A stretch of DNA of 64,000 bases from Roseibium album (GCF_001404515.1 NZ_CXWE01000009.1:186001-250000), one strand, 5' to 3'; shown: positions 53,392 through 62,935, numbered from the stretch's first letter. Notes: generated by a model not told the origin, from the letters alone. Translations and numbers: made by a program.

Positions 53392-54834
53392 ATGTCATTT
53401 GATACTCTCGGTCTTAGCGAGAAGGTCCTCGCTGCAGTTGATGCGGCAGGTTATAAGGAACCCACAGCCATTCAGGCAGGAGCGATCCCGCAGGTTCTGG
53501 AACGGCGGGATATTCTCGGCATCGCGCAAACAGGCACAGGCAAAACTGCCAGTTTCACGCTGCCCATGCTGACTCTTCTGGAAAAGGGCCGCGCCCGTGC
53601 GCGCATGCCCCGGACACTCATCCTGGAGCCGACCCGTGAACTCGCGGCGCAGGTTGAAGAAAATTTCGAAAGATACGGCACAAATCACAAGCTGAATGTC
53701 GCATTGCTCATCGGCGGTGTTTCCTTTGCGGATCAAGACCGGAAACTCGATCGCGGCACAGACGTCCTGATTGCGACGCCCGGCCGTCTTCTGGATCATT
53801 TTGAACGCGGCAAATTGCTGCTTCAGGGCGTAGAGATCCTCGTTATCGACGAAGCCGACCGTATGCTGGATATGGGTTTCATCCCGGACATCGAGCGGAT
53901 CTGCAAGTTGATCCCGTTCACGCGCCAGACATTGTTCTTTTCGGCAACCATGCCGCCGGAAATCCAGCGTCTCACAGACACGTTCCTGCAGAACCCGGCA
54001 CGGATCGAAGTCGCGCCGACAGCTACGACAGCCGAAAACGTCAGCCAGCACCTCAAGGCATCTCCTTCAAAGGATTACGAGAAGCGCGCAGCGTTGCGCG
54101 ATCTCCTTGAAGGCGCTGAAGACCTCCAGAACGCAATTGTCTTTTGCAATCGCAAGCGCGATGTTTCGACGCTGTTCCGCTCTCTTGAACGCCACGAATA
54201 CAATGTCGGCGCACTCCATGGAGATATGGATCAGCGCACACGCATGATGATGCTGGACAATTTCCGCAAGGGGAATATCAAGCTTCTTGTCGCAAGTGAT
54301 GTTGCCGCACGTGGCCTGGACATCCCGGAAGTGAGCCACGTTTTCAACTTTGATGTTCCGATCAACGCCGAAGACTATGTGCACAGGATCGGTCGTACCG
54401 GCCGTGCCGGACGCAGCGGTGCTGCATACACGCTTGTTACTGGCGAAGACAAAAAATACCTGGAAGCGATCGAAACTCTCATCAAACAGTCCATTGAGTG
54501 GCTGGGTGAGCCGATCGACTTTGAAGCGGCCGCGAAAGAACGCAAGGCAAGACGCAAAGGCGGCAAAAGCGCCAAGAGCGAGTCGAGCAACGATAATGAC
54601 GCGCCGCAGGCAAAAACCTCCGGACGTCGCCGTTCGCAATCCAAACAACGTGAAACCGTATCCGAACCCAGCCAGGAGCAACAGGACGCCTTGACCCCAG
54701 CATCTGTTTCTGAACTTCCGCAAAAGGCAGTCAACAAAAAGCCCAAAAGCGGGAAGCATGAACCGGCTTTCGGTGCTGGCGTTCACATCCCGGCATTCCT
54801 GCTGCGGGAACCTCGCCCAAAAAAAGCATCGTAA
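53392..54834 (+). CDS. DEAD-box ATP-dependent RNA helicase (RhlE-like)
   Basis: This RNA helicase of 480 residues unwinds short RNA duplexes in ribosome assembly or mRNA decay. Motifs in order are the Q motif (GYKEPTAIQAGAIPQVLERR), AQTGTGKTASF, PTRELAAQ, IATPGRLLDHF, VIDEADRMLDMGF, FFSATMPPEI, ASDVAARGLDIPEVSHVFN and HRIGRTGRAGRSG. A basic, Ser/Gln-rich C-terminal tail (about 390-480) likely binds RNA. I choose the ATG at 53392 (MSFDTLGLSEKVLAAVDAAG); a GTG at 53350 would add 14 unlike residues. The gene stands alone after a long untranslated stretch. Confidence 0.95.
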   Translation: MSFDTLGLSEKVLAAVDAAGYKEPTAIQAGAIPQVLERRDILGIAQTGTGKTASFTLPMLTLLEKGRARARMPRTLILEPTRELAAQVEENFERYGTNHKLNVALLIGGVSFADQDRKLDRGTDVLIATPGRLLDHFERGKLLLQGVEILVIDEADRMLDMGFIPDIERICKLIPFTRQTLFFSATMPPEIQRLTDTFLQNPARIEVAPTATTAENVSQHLKASPSKDYEKRAALRDLLEGAEDLQNAIVFCNRKRDVSTLFRSLERHEYNVGALHGDMDQRTRMMMLDNFRKGNIKLLVASDVAARGLDIPEVSHVFNFDVPINAEDYVHRIGRTGRAGRSGAAYTLVTGEDKKYLEAIETLIKQSIEWLGEPIDFEAAAKERKARRKGGKSAKSESSNDNDAPQAKTSGRRRSQSKQRETVSEPSQEQQDALTPASVSELPQKAVNKKPKSGKHEPAFGAGVHIPAFLLREPRPKKAS

Positions 54835-54957
54835 CGTAACTTTTAATGCGGGATATGTCTTAAGCTTAACCGCTCCTTAAAACTTCCAGTCGAGTTTGGG
54901 ACCTAGATCTTGCGGCCGTGTGGGGCGGATTCGCAAGGCTAAGGTGAGAGAAGTTTT

Positions 54958-56022
54958 ATGTCGGAAGAAGACGACCATAAGAGGACCATCCAATATGGTG
55001 AGTCCGCAATCAGCTATATAAAAAAGAACACATTACCTGCTTACCCGCGTTCTTACGAACTTTGGTACACCTATTCTGCTGGATATAATCAGGGCCTGAA
55101 CCGCGCCGTAAATGATACGATAAAGGACAAAGGCCGCATCAGCACTGACGAAATGCTGAACCTTTATGGACGGTTTCTGTCTCCGACACGTCTCGGCGAC
55201 CGGCTTGACGAAGTAGGCTCAAGAGTTTCCAGGGAAGTCGAGGAGCTGATCGACTCGCTGAAACTCAGTGCAGATGCAACTTCGGATTACGGCAGTGCGC
55301 TTGAGCAGGCGGGAGAAAAGATCAAGGGTGTCGCCGATCCAAAGAAACTTCAGCTTTATGTAACTCACCTTGTCAAATCCACACAAAATGCAGTTGCATC
55401 CAACCGGAAACTAGAAAGCCAGTTGCTGGAGTCCAAAAAGCATATCGAGAATTTGCAGTCTTCGCTCGAAGCCATTCGTTACGAGTCCTTGACCGACGAG
55501 CTAACGACACTCAACAACCGAAAACACTTCGAAGTCTCGCTTGAAAAGATTATTGAACAGTCCAAGGAAAGCGGTCGAGGTTTTGCCTTGCTGATGACTG
55601 ACATCGACCACTTCAAGAAATTCAACGACACCTACGGCCACCAGACGGGCGATCAGGTGCTTCGTCTCGTCGCGCTCGCAGTCAAGCAAAACATCAAAAC
55701 ACAAGACGTTGCCTGCCGATATGGTGGTGAGGAATTTTCAATCATCTTGCCGCAATCCGAACTGGAGGAAGCTGCGGAAATCGGCGAACGGATACGCTCG
55801 GCAGTCATGTCCAAGGAACTGGTCAAACGCTCAACCGGTGAGAACCTCGGTCGCGTGACGATCTCGGTTGGAATCGCAACGTTCGACACATTGGACACAG
55901 GGCACTCTATCGTATCCCGTGCCGACGAAGCACTTTATGCCGCCAAGAACGCGGGCCGTAACCTGGTCAAGACGGAAATAGATCTGCAAAGGTCCGGTGA
56001 TAGCGAAGAAAATGTAGCTTAG
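54958..56022 (+). CDS. GGDEF-domain diguanylate cyclase
   Basis: This enzyme is predicted to make cyclic di-GMP from GTP. The N-terminal ~170 residues are a soluble, helical sensor-like domain beginning MSEEDDHKRTIQYGESAISY, with a coiled coil near 140-175. The GGDEF domain (about 175-345) has LTDELTTLNNRKHFE, LMTDIDHFKKFNDTYGHQTG and the active-site CRYGGEEFSIILP. The inhibitory I-site RxxD five residues before it reads KTQD, so product inhibition may be weak. No membrane helix is visible. No EAL domain is attached. It is convergent with tenA, 67 bp away. Confidence 0.92.
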   Translation: MSEEDDHKRTIQYGESAISYIKKNTLPAYPRSYELWYTYSAGYNQGLNRAVNDTIKDKGRISTDEMLNLYGRFLSPTRLGDRLDEVGSRVSREVEELIDSLKLSADATSDYGSALEQAGEKIKGVADPKKLQLYVTHLVKSTQNAVASNRKLESQLLESKKHIENLQSSLEAIRYESLTDELTTLNNRKHFEVSLEKIIEQSKESGRGFALLMTDIDHFKKFNDTYGHQTGDQVLRLVALAVKQNIKTQDVACRYGGEEFSIILPQSELEEAAEIGERIRSAVMSKELVKRSTGENLGRVTISVGIATFDTLDTGHSIVSRADEALYAAKNAGRNLVKTEIDLQRSGDSEENVA

Positions 56023-56089
56023 CCTGCAAACTGAGATGGTCCGGTCAGAGCTACATTCGTGAAATGGCTCGTCCGGCTTTCCGCCACTC

Positions 56090-56752
56090 TCATTGCGTTG
56101 CGTTCAGTCCCATTTGCCAGAAATCACTCTCCAGACGACACGCCTTTTCAAACAGCGACAAGACGCGTGGGTACCGGGCGGTTGTCAGGACCTGTTCACC
56201 GGTTGTATCAAACCAGGCCTCAAAACCATCTGCCAGGCCCTGGTACCCCTCCCCGGCATACTCCTGGATCCACCGTTGATACGGGTTTTCAGGAACGTCG
56301 CTCCCGGCCAATTGAAGGCGTTTACCGATTTCGGCGTAGCCAAGAACGCAAGGTGCAAGCGCGGCCTGGAGATCCAGCAAGTCTCCTGACATACCGGCAT
56401 CGAGAACAAAGCGCGTATAAGCCATTGTCGGTGTATCTTCCGAAGCGAGTTCAATTTCCTCCCGTCGCATCCCCCAGCGTCCGCAGATTTCGATGTGAAG
56501 CTCGAGTTCAACGTCAAGGATGGCTTTCACACCCTCCAGCGAGTGACGCATATCGGAGATTGCCGGACTTTTGTAAATGCCAAGCGCATATGCCCGGGCG
56601 AACTGGATCAGGAACAAGTAGTCCTGGACAAGGTAGTGTTTGAAACATTCGAGCGGCAATTTCCCACTGCCAAGCTGCTCGACAAAAGCGTGCTTGGTGT
56701 AATCTTGCCATTGCGGCGCGGCATCAACCTTGAGCCGTTCAAACAGGTTCAT
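56090..56752 (-). CDS. tenA: TenA-family aminopyrimidine aminohydrolase / thiaminase II
   Basis: TenA salvages thiamine breakdown products by hydrolysing aminopyrimidine. The 220 residues start MNLFERLKVDAAPQWQDYTK and show ECFKHYLVQDYLFLIQFARA, LAPCVLGYAEIGKRL with the active cysteine, and a C-terminal ACRLESDFWQMGL with the acid. I use the ATG at 56752; an upstream in-frame start at 56806 would overlap sufA. It follows sufA by 37 bp on the same strand, so it may be read from the suf transcript. No thiamine riboswitch was seen in front of it. Confidence 0.92.
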   Translation of the reverse strand: MNLFERLKVDAAPQWQDYTKHAFVEQLGSGKLPLECFKHYLVQDYLFLIQFARAYALGIYKSPAISDMRHSLEGVKAILDVELELHIEICGRWGMRREEIELASEDTPTMAYTRFVLDAGMSGDLLDLQAALAPCVLGYAEIGKRLQLAGSDVPENPYQRWIQEYAGEGYQGLADGFEAWFDTTGEQVLTTARYPRVLSLFEKACRLESDFWQMGLNATQ

Positions 56753-56789
56753 TGAGATCTCTTGGGAGGGAGTTTGTCCGCTTGCAGCT

Positions 56790-57167
56790 TTACCGCGCCA
56801 GCTCATTTACATCTGCTGCCTGAAGCGAAACAGACTCGCCACAGCCGCAAGCAGATACTTCGTTCGGGTTCTTGAAGACAAAGCCAGACCGGAATTTGGT
56901 GACCTCGAAATCCATTTCCGTGCCAAGAAGAAACAGCACGGCAGAGGGATCAACGAAGAGTTTTGCGCCCTTGTCCTCGATCACGTCATCGCCCGGCTTG
57001 GCATCTTCCACCAGGTTCATGGTGTATTCCATTCCGGCACAACCACCTTTTGTGATTCCGACACGCAAGCCAGCGGCGTTCTCGTCCGTGTTTTCGACAA
57101 GTTCCCTGACACGCTCTGCGGCAGCGTCAGTCATGGTCATGACCTGGAATTTTCCACCGGAAGCCAT
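56790..57167 (-). CDS. sufA: A-type Fe-S carrier SufA
   Basis: SufA receives clusters from SufBCD and passes them on. The 125 residues have GLRVGITKGGCAGMEYTMNL and EVSACGCGESV, the three-cysteine pattern of the family, and KFRSGFVFKNPNE between them. It is the last Suf gene in this operon, 73 bp after sufT, and tenA follows. It is a paralogue of the erpA-type gene at 47621. Confidence 0.92.
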   Translation of the reverse strand: MASGGKFQVMTMTDAAAERVRELVENTDENAAGLRVGITKGGCAGMEYTMNLVEDAKPGDDVIEDKGAKLFVDPSAVLFLLGTEMDFEVTKFRSGFVFKNPNEVSACGCGESVSLQAADVNELAR

Positions 57168-57240
57168 TCAGTCCTCGCTAAGCGTCAACTATCCAAAACC
57201 TGATATAGGTTGTCAGCTTATCGGATAAAAGGTTTCGAAC

Positions 57241-57636
57241 TCAATACCAGTTAAGGGCGACTTTCGCCTCGTCCGACATGCGATCCGGTGTCCATGGCGG
57301 ATCGAACACCATATCGACATTGACCGGGCCGACGCCGGCAACTGCCGAAACAGCATCCTGCACCCAACCAGGCATTTCACCGGCAACAGGGCAACCTGGT
57401 GCTGTGAGGGTCATGTCGATGTTGATCGACCGGTCATCTTCGATATCGACCTTGTAGATCAATCCCAACTCATAGATGTCACACGGGATTTCCGGATCGT
57501 ATACCGATTTCAGCGCGCCGACGATATCAGTCGTCAGGCGGTCGAGTTCGTCAACAGGAATGGCGCTTTTGGCAGTGACTTCGGCCTGAAGTTCCTCGCC
57601 ATCCGCACCCGTGTCTATCGTCGTCGCGTTTTCCAT
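57241..57636 (-). CDS. sufT: SufT/DUF59 (MIP18-like) Fe-S assembly protein
   Basis: SufT helps Fe-S cluster maturation. The 131-residue protein has a variable N-terminal ~30 residues, then DIVGALKSVYDPEIPCDIYE, LGLIYKVDI, MTLTAPGCPVAGEMPGWV with the conserved cysteine, and VDMVFDPPWTPDRMSDEAK, all DUF59 hallmarks. It lies 13 bp after sufS. Position between sufS and sufA is usual in alphaproteobacterial suf operons. Confidence 0.92.
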   Translation of the reverse strand: MENATTIDTGADGEELQAEVTAKSAIPVDELDRLTTDIVGALKSVYDPEIPCDIYELGLIYKVDIEDDRSINIDMTLTAPGCPVAGEMPGWVQDAVSAVAGVGPVNVDMVFDPPWTPDRMSDEAKVALNWY

Positions 57637-57649
57637 CTTGGGTCCGTCC

Positions 57650-58906
57650 TTACCCGAAAAAGCTCTGTGCCTTCAAAAGAGCATCATACAACGCGTCAAC
57701 TTCTTCGCGCGTGTTATAAAGCCCGAAACTTGCCCGACATGTAGAGGTTACACCATATCTTGCCAAGAGCGGCTGTGCGCAATGCGTGCCCGCTCTGACT
57801 GCAACCCCTGCCCGGTCGATAATCGTGGCAACATCATGTGCGTGCGCACCCTCGATCTCGAATGAAACGATCGCGCCCTTGCCCGGTGCCTCACCAAAAA
57901 TCCTGAGGGAGTTGATTTCCCTGAGTTTCTGGTGAGCGTAGTCTTTCAGGTCCGCTTCGTGGCGTGCGATGTTCTCACGCCCGATTTCATCCATGTAGTC
58001 CAGCGCAGCGCCCAGTCCGATCGCCTGAACGATGGGCGGTGTACCGGCTTCAAACCGGTGCGGAGGATCATTATAGCTGATTGCCTCTTCGGTAACGTCG
58101 AGGATCATCTCACCGCCGCCATTGAACGGTCTCAAAGCATTCAAGCGTTCAGGCTTGCCCCAGAGCACACCGATTCCAGACGGACCATAAACCTTGTGGC
58201 CAGTGAAGACGTAGTAGTCGCAGTCCAGATCCTGGACATCGACCGGCAAATGCACTGCAGCCTGGCTGCCGTCGACCAGAACCGGGATGCCGCGCTCATG
58301 CGCAATCCGGCAAATCTCCTTTACGGGGACCACCGTCCCAAGCACGTTCGACATGTGCGTGATGGCGACCAGCTTGGTGCGGTCGCTCAGCGTATCGACA
58401 AATGCGTCCAGATCGAAGGAACCATCTTCCCTGACATAGACCCATTTCAGCTTCGATCCGTGCCGTTCTCGATGAAAATGCCAGGGTACGATATTGGAAT
58501 GATGCTCCATTATGGAGATCACGATTTCATCGCCTTCGCCAAAATAGTCCGGACCAAGGCCGTAGGACACCAGGTTGATCGCTTCCGTGGTCGACTTTGT
58601 GAAGACGATCTCGTCGACTGATTTGGCGTTCAGGAAACGACGAACCTTTTCCCGTGCCGCCTCATAATTGTCAGTGGCCGTATTGGACAGGAAGTGCAGG
58701 CCCCGGTGCACGTTGGCATACTCTTCGGAATAGGCCCTGGTTACGGCATCTATGACAGCCTTCGGTTTTTGCGCGGACGCACCGTTGTCCAGATAAACGA
58801 GTGGCTTTCCGTAAACCTCCCGCGAAAGGATCGGGAAATCACGCCGGATCGCCTCGACATCATAGCCGGACGTCTGTGTCATGTCTTGTGCAGTCGCGAC
58901 CGTCAT
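57650..58906 (-). CDS. sufS: Cysteine desulfurase SufS
   Basis: SufS is a PLP enzyme that takes sulfur from cysteine for Fe-S clusters. The 418 residues show VYLDNGASAQKPKAVIDAV, the PLP-lysine motif FTGHKVYGPSGIGVLWG, and RAGTHCAQPLLARYG with the active cysteine, the group II (SufS) form. It lies 39 bp after sufD. The other desulfurase at the start of this operon is of the NifS/IscS form. Confidence 0.96.
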   Translation of the reverse strand: MTVATAQDMTQTSGYDVEAIRRDFPILSREVYGKPLVYLDNGASAQKPKAVIDAVTRAYSEEYANVHRGLHFLSNTATDNYEAAREKVRRFLNAKSVDEIVFTKSTTEAINLVSYGLGPDYFGEGDEIVISIMEHHSNIVPWHFHRERHGSKLKWVYVREDGSFDLDAFVDTLSDRTKLVAITHMSNVLGTVVPVKEICRIAHERGIPVLVDGSQAAVHLPVDVQDLDCDYYVFTGHKVYGPSGIGVLWGKPERLNALRPFNGGGEMILDVTEEAISYNDPPHRFEAGTPPIVQAIGLGAALDYMDEIGRENIARHEADLKDYAHQKLREINSLRIFGEAPGKGAIVSFEIEGAHAHDVATIIDRAGVAVRAGTHCAQPLLARYGVTSTCRASFGLYNTREEVDALYDALLKAQSFFG

Positions 58907-58945
58907 TCGGCACTGCTCCTTATTTTCAATAGGCCGGCAAGCGAC

Positions 58946-60265
58946 CTAGTGACTTGCAAGCCAGTCGCGTACGCGCGCTTCCAGCCCTTCCGTCACATCG
59001 TCTTCGCCATATTCCTCAATCGCTTCAGAAAGAAACGCGAGCACCAGCAGCGTTTTCGCTTCAGCCTCGGGAATGCCACGAGCACGTAGATAAAAAAGAA
59101 GGTCCTCGTCAATCTGTCCGCTGGTCGCACCATGCGCACAGATTACGTCGTCGGCAAAAATTTCCAGCTCGGGCTTGTTTGCCATTTCCGCTTCTTCGGA
59201 AAGGAGCAAGGCCTGGGTCATCATTTCACCGTCGGACTTTTGGGCATGCTGGGCAACATTGATGCGCCCCTGGTAGACACCCTTGGCCCGACCGTCGAGT
59301 ACCGTCTTGAAGAACTCGCGACTGTTGCAATGCGGAACCGCGTGATCAACGATCAGCGTCTGATCGGCCAGATCATCGCGACCAACCATCGTGACACCGT
59401 AAATCTTCGCCTCGGAATTCTCTCCAACGAAATTGATGAACTGCTGGTTTCTGGCGAATTTCGGACCGGCCATGAAACCCAGTGACCTGAATTCCGCTTC
59501 CGCACCGATGGTTGCGATGGTCGTGAGCAGTCGCGCTGAATCGCAATTGCCAACGATAAGTCGTGTCGCTGCAAGATGCGCCTTGTCGGCTATGTCGTAG
59601 TCAAAGACGGAATTGACCTCGCCCTCCGCCGTATCGCCGATGAAGGTCTCAAGCAAATGCAGGCTTGCGCCGGCCCCCGCTCTCACCTTGATCCGGGTTG
59701 CCTGTGCGCCGGAAGACGCGGCGACCTGTACCAGTTCGACCGGCTTTGATACGGCTGCACCCTCGGCGACATCGACAATCACGCCACCTTGAACAAACGC
59801 GGTGTTGAGCGCAACGACGCCATCATTCTGTCCCGATTTGGGGGGCGCAAGCAGCTGTGCGCCGTGCTCACCTGAAAGAGCGTCGTTCAGATTTGTTACC
59901 GTTACACCCTCAGTTGCCAATGCATCGACGTCAGACAACGTCGGCAGATATGAACCGTTGGCAATGACGATCCTGTACCGCTCCAGTCCACCGAAAAGGT
60001 CTTGATCTTCAAGAATGGCCTGAACACGGGAAAGATCTGCTGCAGTTGCGAGCAGCGCAGCGGCTTTCATGAAGGCGCGCAGATCGGAATACTTGTATTC
60101 TTCAACCCGGCGGTGCGGCAGTCCCCGATCGCGAAGCTGGTCGACGGCCGCCTCGCGAAGTGCGGAGACAGCAACCGACCCCGCCAAGGCCTCTCTGGCG
60201 CTCTCAAAGCGGTCGAAAAGATCGCTTTCAGCCTGAGTGTGTTTAATGGGCACGCTGGCATTCAT
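58946..60265 (-). CDS. sufD: Fe-S assembly scaffold subunit SufD
   Basis: SufD pairs with SufB and SufC in the SufBCD scaffold. The 439 residues contain a helical N terminus, a central beta-helix (SRLLTTIATIGAEAEFRSLG, then HNSREFFKTVLDGRAKGVYQ-like sequence) and a C-terminal EIFADDVICAHGATSGQIDE, LLFYLRARGIPEAEAKTLLV. It starts 14 bp after sufC and is followed by sufS. Confidence 0.94.
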   Translation of the reverse strand: MNASVPIKHTQAESDLFDRFESAREALAGSVAVSALREAAVDQLRDRGLPHRRVEEYKYSDLRAFMKAAALLATAADLSRVQAILEDQDLFGGLERYRIVIANGSYLPTLSDVDALATEGVTVTNLNDALSGEHGAQLLAPPKSGQNDGVVALNTAFVQGGVIVDVAEGAAVSKPVELVQVAASSGAQATRIKVRAGAGASLHLLETFIGDTAEGEVNSVFDYDIADKAHLAATRLIVGNCDSARLLTTIATIGAEAEFRSLGFMAGPKFARNQQFINFVGENSEAKIYGVTMVGRDDLADQTLIVDHAVPHCNSREFFKTVLDGRAKGVYQGRINVAQHAQKSDGEMMTQALLLSEEAEMANKPELEIFADDVICAHGATSGQIDEDLLFYLRARGIPEAEAKTLLVLAFLSEAIEEYGEDDVTEGLEARVRDWLASH

Positions 60266-60279
60266 GTCGCGTTACTCCC

Positions 60280-61035
60280 TCAGGCTGCCGCATCGACGTA
60301 ATCTGCATAACCGTTCTTTTCCAGCTCCAGCGCCAGATCCTTGTCGCCTGTCTTGACGATGCGGCCCTTGGAAAGAACATGAACGACATCCGGAACGATA
60401 TGGTCAAGCAGACGCTGGTAGTGCGTGATCACCACCATGGCGCGCTCCGGCGAACGCAGCGTGTTGACACCTTGCGACACGATACGCAGCGCATCGATGT
60501 CGAGACCTGAATCCGTTTCATCGAGGACGCAGAGCTTCGGCTCCAACAGCGACATCTGCAGAATTTCAGCCCGCTTTTTTTCACCGCCCGAGAACCCGAC
60601 ATTGAGCGGACGCTTCAGCATGTCCATTGAAACGTTGAGATGGTTGGCTGCCGCCTTAACCCTTTTCATGAAATCCGGGATCGACAATGCATCCTCACCC
60701 CGCGCCTTGCGCTGCGCATTCATCGCCGTCTTCAGGAACTCCATGGTCGCGACACCCGGGATCTCGATCGGGTACTGGAACGCCAGGAACATGCCGGCGG
60801 CCGCACGTTCGTCGGGGTCCATGTCCAGCATGTTTTCACCGTTGAACAGTACTTCGCCTTCGGTGATCTCATAGTCGTCCTTGCCTGCAAGAACATAGGA
60901 CAACGTTGACTTTCCCGATCCGTTCGGCCCCATGATGGCGTGCACTTCGCCCGGATTGACAGTCAGGTTGACGCCGCGCAGGATTTCCGTTTCGTCTTCC
61001 GCAATGCGGGCGTGAAGGTTTTTGATCTCAAGCAT
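60280..61035 (-). CDS. sufC: Fe-S assembly ATPase SufC
   Basis: SufC is the ABC-type ATPase of SufBCD. The 251 residues start MLEIKNLHARIAEDETEILR. Walker A is IMGPNGSGKSTLSYVLAG, the signature is VGFSGGEKKRAEILQ, and Walker B is LCVLDETDSGLDIDAL. I use the ATG at 61035, preceded by AGTAGAAGA; an upstream in-frame start adds 15 residues. A small unknown gene lies between sufB and sufC. Confidence 0.96.
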   Translation of the reverse strand: MLEIKNLHARIAEDETEILRGVNLTVNPGEVHAIMGPNGSGKSTLSYVLAGKDDYEITEGEVLFNGENMLDMDPDERAAAGMFLAFQYPIEIPGVATMEFLKTAMNAQRKARGEDALSIPDFMKRVKAAANHLNVSMDMLKRPLNVGFSGGEKKRAEILQMSLLEPKLCVLDETDSGLDIDALRIVSQGVNTLRSPERAMVVITHYQRLLDHIVPDVVHVLSKGRIVKTGDKDLALELEKNGYADYVDAAA

Positions 61036-61098
61036 TCTTCTACTCGTCGGTTCATATCCAAGCGGCAGTTTTAGCCGCATTAACTGGCTGGGCTGGTT

Positions 61099-61458
61099 TC
61101 AGATCTCCGAAGCGCTAAACTTTTGGGTCACTTCGATCAGCCCTACGATCTTGCTATTGAATTCTTCCAGTTCCTCGGCAGGCACCCAGAGTTCCTCGTG
61201 TTGACGGCCGCAAACGATCTTCCGATCGAATTTCGAAACGTAGTCCGCATTGACATCAAAACGCGTCACATATCCTTGGCGGGAGCCGTGTTTCGTATTC
61301 CAGTCCCGGGCAATTTGCGCGGCATATTCCTCATTGGTCACTGGATAGAAAATCGGCTGTTCTGGCAGACGTGGCGGGAATGGCTCCCAACCGCTGTCTT
61401 CGATAAGCTTCAATTCGTCCGGTCCGACCGGTCGGTAAAACGTCACGGTTTTAGACAA
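61099..61458 (-). CDS. Small uncharacterised protein inside the suf operon
   Basis: This 119-residue soluble protein begins MSKTVTFYRPVGPDELKLIE, then contains PRLPEQPIFYPVTNEEYAAQ, a basic YVTRFDVNADYVSKFDRKIV and EELWVPAEELEEFNSKIVG. I do not know its function. Relatives of this kind are sometimes labelled ADP-ribosylation/crystallin J1-like, which is uncertain. The start is a TTG at 61458 with GTGGGG seven bases before it, overlapping the sufB end region; no ATG is available. It sits four bases after sufB and 63 bp before sufC, so co-expression with the Fe-S machinery is nearly certain. A role there is an inference from position. Confidence 0.75.
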   Translation of the reverse strand: MSKTVTFYRPVGPDELKLIEDSGWEPFPPRLPEQPIFYPVTNEEYAAQIARDWNTKHGSRQGYVTRFDVNADYVSKFDRKIVCGRQHEELWVPAEELEEFNSKIVGLIEVTQKFSASEI

Positions 61459-61462
61459 GAGT

Positions 61463-62935
61463 TTACCCCACAGATCCTTCCAGGCTGATCGAGATCAGCT
61501 TCTGCGCCTCGACAGCAAATTCCATCGGCAGTTGCTGGATGACATCCTTGACGAAACCGTTGACAATCAGTGCAACCGCTTCTTCTTCTGACAACCCCCG
61601 CTGCAGGCAATAGAACATCTGGTCGTCCGAAATCTTGGAAGTCGTCGCCTCGTGCTCGAATTGTGCGGATGCATTCTTGCTTTCGATATAGGGCACGGTA
61701 TGAGCGCCGCAGTCCTGTCCGATAAGCAGCGAGTCGCACTGGGTAAAGTTGCGTGCGTTCGACGCCTTCCGGTGCGCAGAAACCAGTCCGCGATAGGTGT
61801 TCTGTGATCGGCCTGCAGAGATCCCTTTGGAGATAATCCGGCTGGAGGAATTCTTTCCCAGATGGATCATCTTGGTACCGCTGTCGACCTGCTGATAGCC
61901 GTTGGAAACAGCGATGGAATAGAACTCGCCGCGCGAATTTTCGCCGCGAAGAATACAGGACGGGTACTTCCAGGTGATCGCGGAACCGGTCTCGACCTGT
62001 GTCCAGGAGATCTTCGAGTTCTTGCCGCGGCAATCACCACGCTTGGTGACGAAATTGTAGATACCGCCTTTGCCGTCCTTGTCTCCAGGGAACCAGTTCT
62101 GCACCGTGGAATACTTGATTTCCGCATCATCGAGCGCAACAAGTTCGACAACAGCGGCATGCAGCTGGTTTTCGTCACGTTGCGGCGCCGTGCAGCCTTC
62201 CAGATAGGAAACGTAGGACCCTTTTTCGGCAATGATCAGCGTACGTTCGAACTGTCCGGTATTCTGTTCATTGATGCGGAAATAGGTCGACAGTTCCATC
62301 GGGCAGCGAACACCTTCCGGGATATAGACGAAGGATCCATCGGAAAAGACGGCCGAATTCAGCGTCGCGTAGAAATTGTCGGTAACCGGAACCACGGAAC
62401 CGAGATACTTCTTTACAAGGTCCGGATATTCCCGCAGTGCCTCAGAGATCGAGCAGAATATCACCCCGGCCTTCTTCAGCTCTTCCTTGAAGGTTGTGAC
62501 GACGGAAACCGAATCGAAGACGGCGTCGACCGCGACGCGGTTTTTCGGCTCCACACCGGCCAGTATTTCCTGCTCTGCAAGCGGAATACCGAGCTTTGCA
62601 TAAGTTTCCAGGAGCTCTGGGTCGACCTCATCAAGGCTCTTCGGGCCCTCGACGGATTTCGGCGCCGCCCAGTAATAGAGATCGTCGAAATCGATCCTGG
62701 GATAGGAAACACGTGCCCAAGTCGGCTCTTCGAGCTGCTTGAAACGGCGCAGCGCGTCGAGACGCCATTCCGTCATCCATTCCGGTTCGTTCTTTTTGGC
62801 AGACAGAAAACGGACGGTCTCTTCCGAAAGACCCTTTGCGCCTTTTTCCGACTCGATGTCGGTTACAAAGCCGTATTTATACTGGTCAACATCGATGGCT
62901 TTCACCTGATCGATGGTTTCCTGTACAGCTGGCAT
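61463..62935 (-). CDS. sufB: Fe-S assembly scaffold subunit SufB
   Basis: SufB is the main scaffold on which the cluster is built. The 490 residues include KYGFVTDIESEKGAKGLSEE, YIPEGVRCPMELSTYFRINE, SYLEGCTAPQRDENQLHAAV, TKRGDCRGKNSKISWTQVET and FYCLQRGLSEEEAVALIVNG. The start at 62935 is set by GGAGG seven bases upstream; an in-frame GTG at 62962 would lie before the ribosome site. It is the first complete Suf gene, 108 bp after the NifS-like gene. Confidence 0.96.
   Translation of the reverse strand: MPAVQETIDQVKAIDVDQYKYGFVTDIESEKGAKGLSEETVRFLSAKKNEPEWMTEWRLDALRRFKQLEEPTWARVSYPRIDFDDLYYWAAPKSVEGPKSLDEVDPELLETYAKLGIPLAEQEILAGVEPKNRVAVDAVFDSVSVVTTFKEELKKAGVIFCSISEALREYPDLVKKYLGSVVPVTDNFYATLNSAVFSDGSFVYIPEGVRCPMELSTYFRINEQNTGQFERTLIIAEKGSYVSYLEGCTAPQRDENQLHAAVVELVALDDAEIKYSTVQNWFPGDKDGKGGIYNFVTKRGDCRGKNSKISWTQVETGSAITWKYPSCILRGENSRGEFYSIAVSNGYQQVDSGTKMIHLGKNSSSRIISKGISAGRSQNTYRGLVSAHRKASNARNFTQCDSLLIGQDCGAHTVPYIESKNASAQFEHEATTSKISDDQMFYCLQRGLSEEEAVALIVNGFVKDVIQQLPMEFAVEAQKLISISLEGSVG

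Noticed and set aside
56753..56789. Thiamine (TPP) riboswitch before tenA
   Set aside because: The gap to sufA is only 37 bp, too short for a TPP aptamer, and no conserved element is present.
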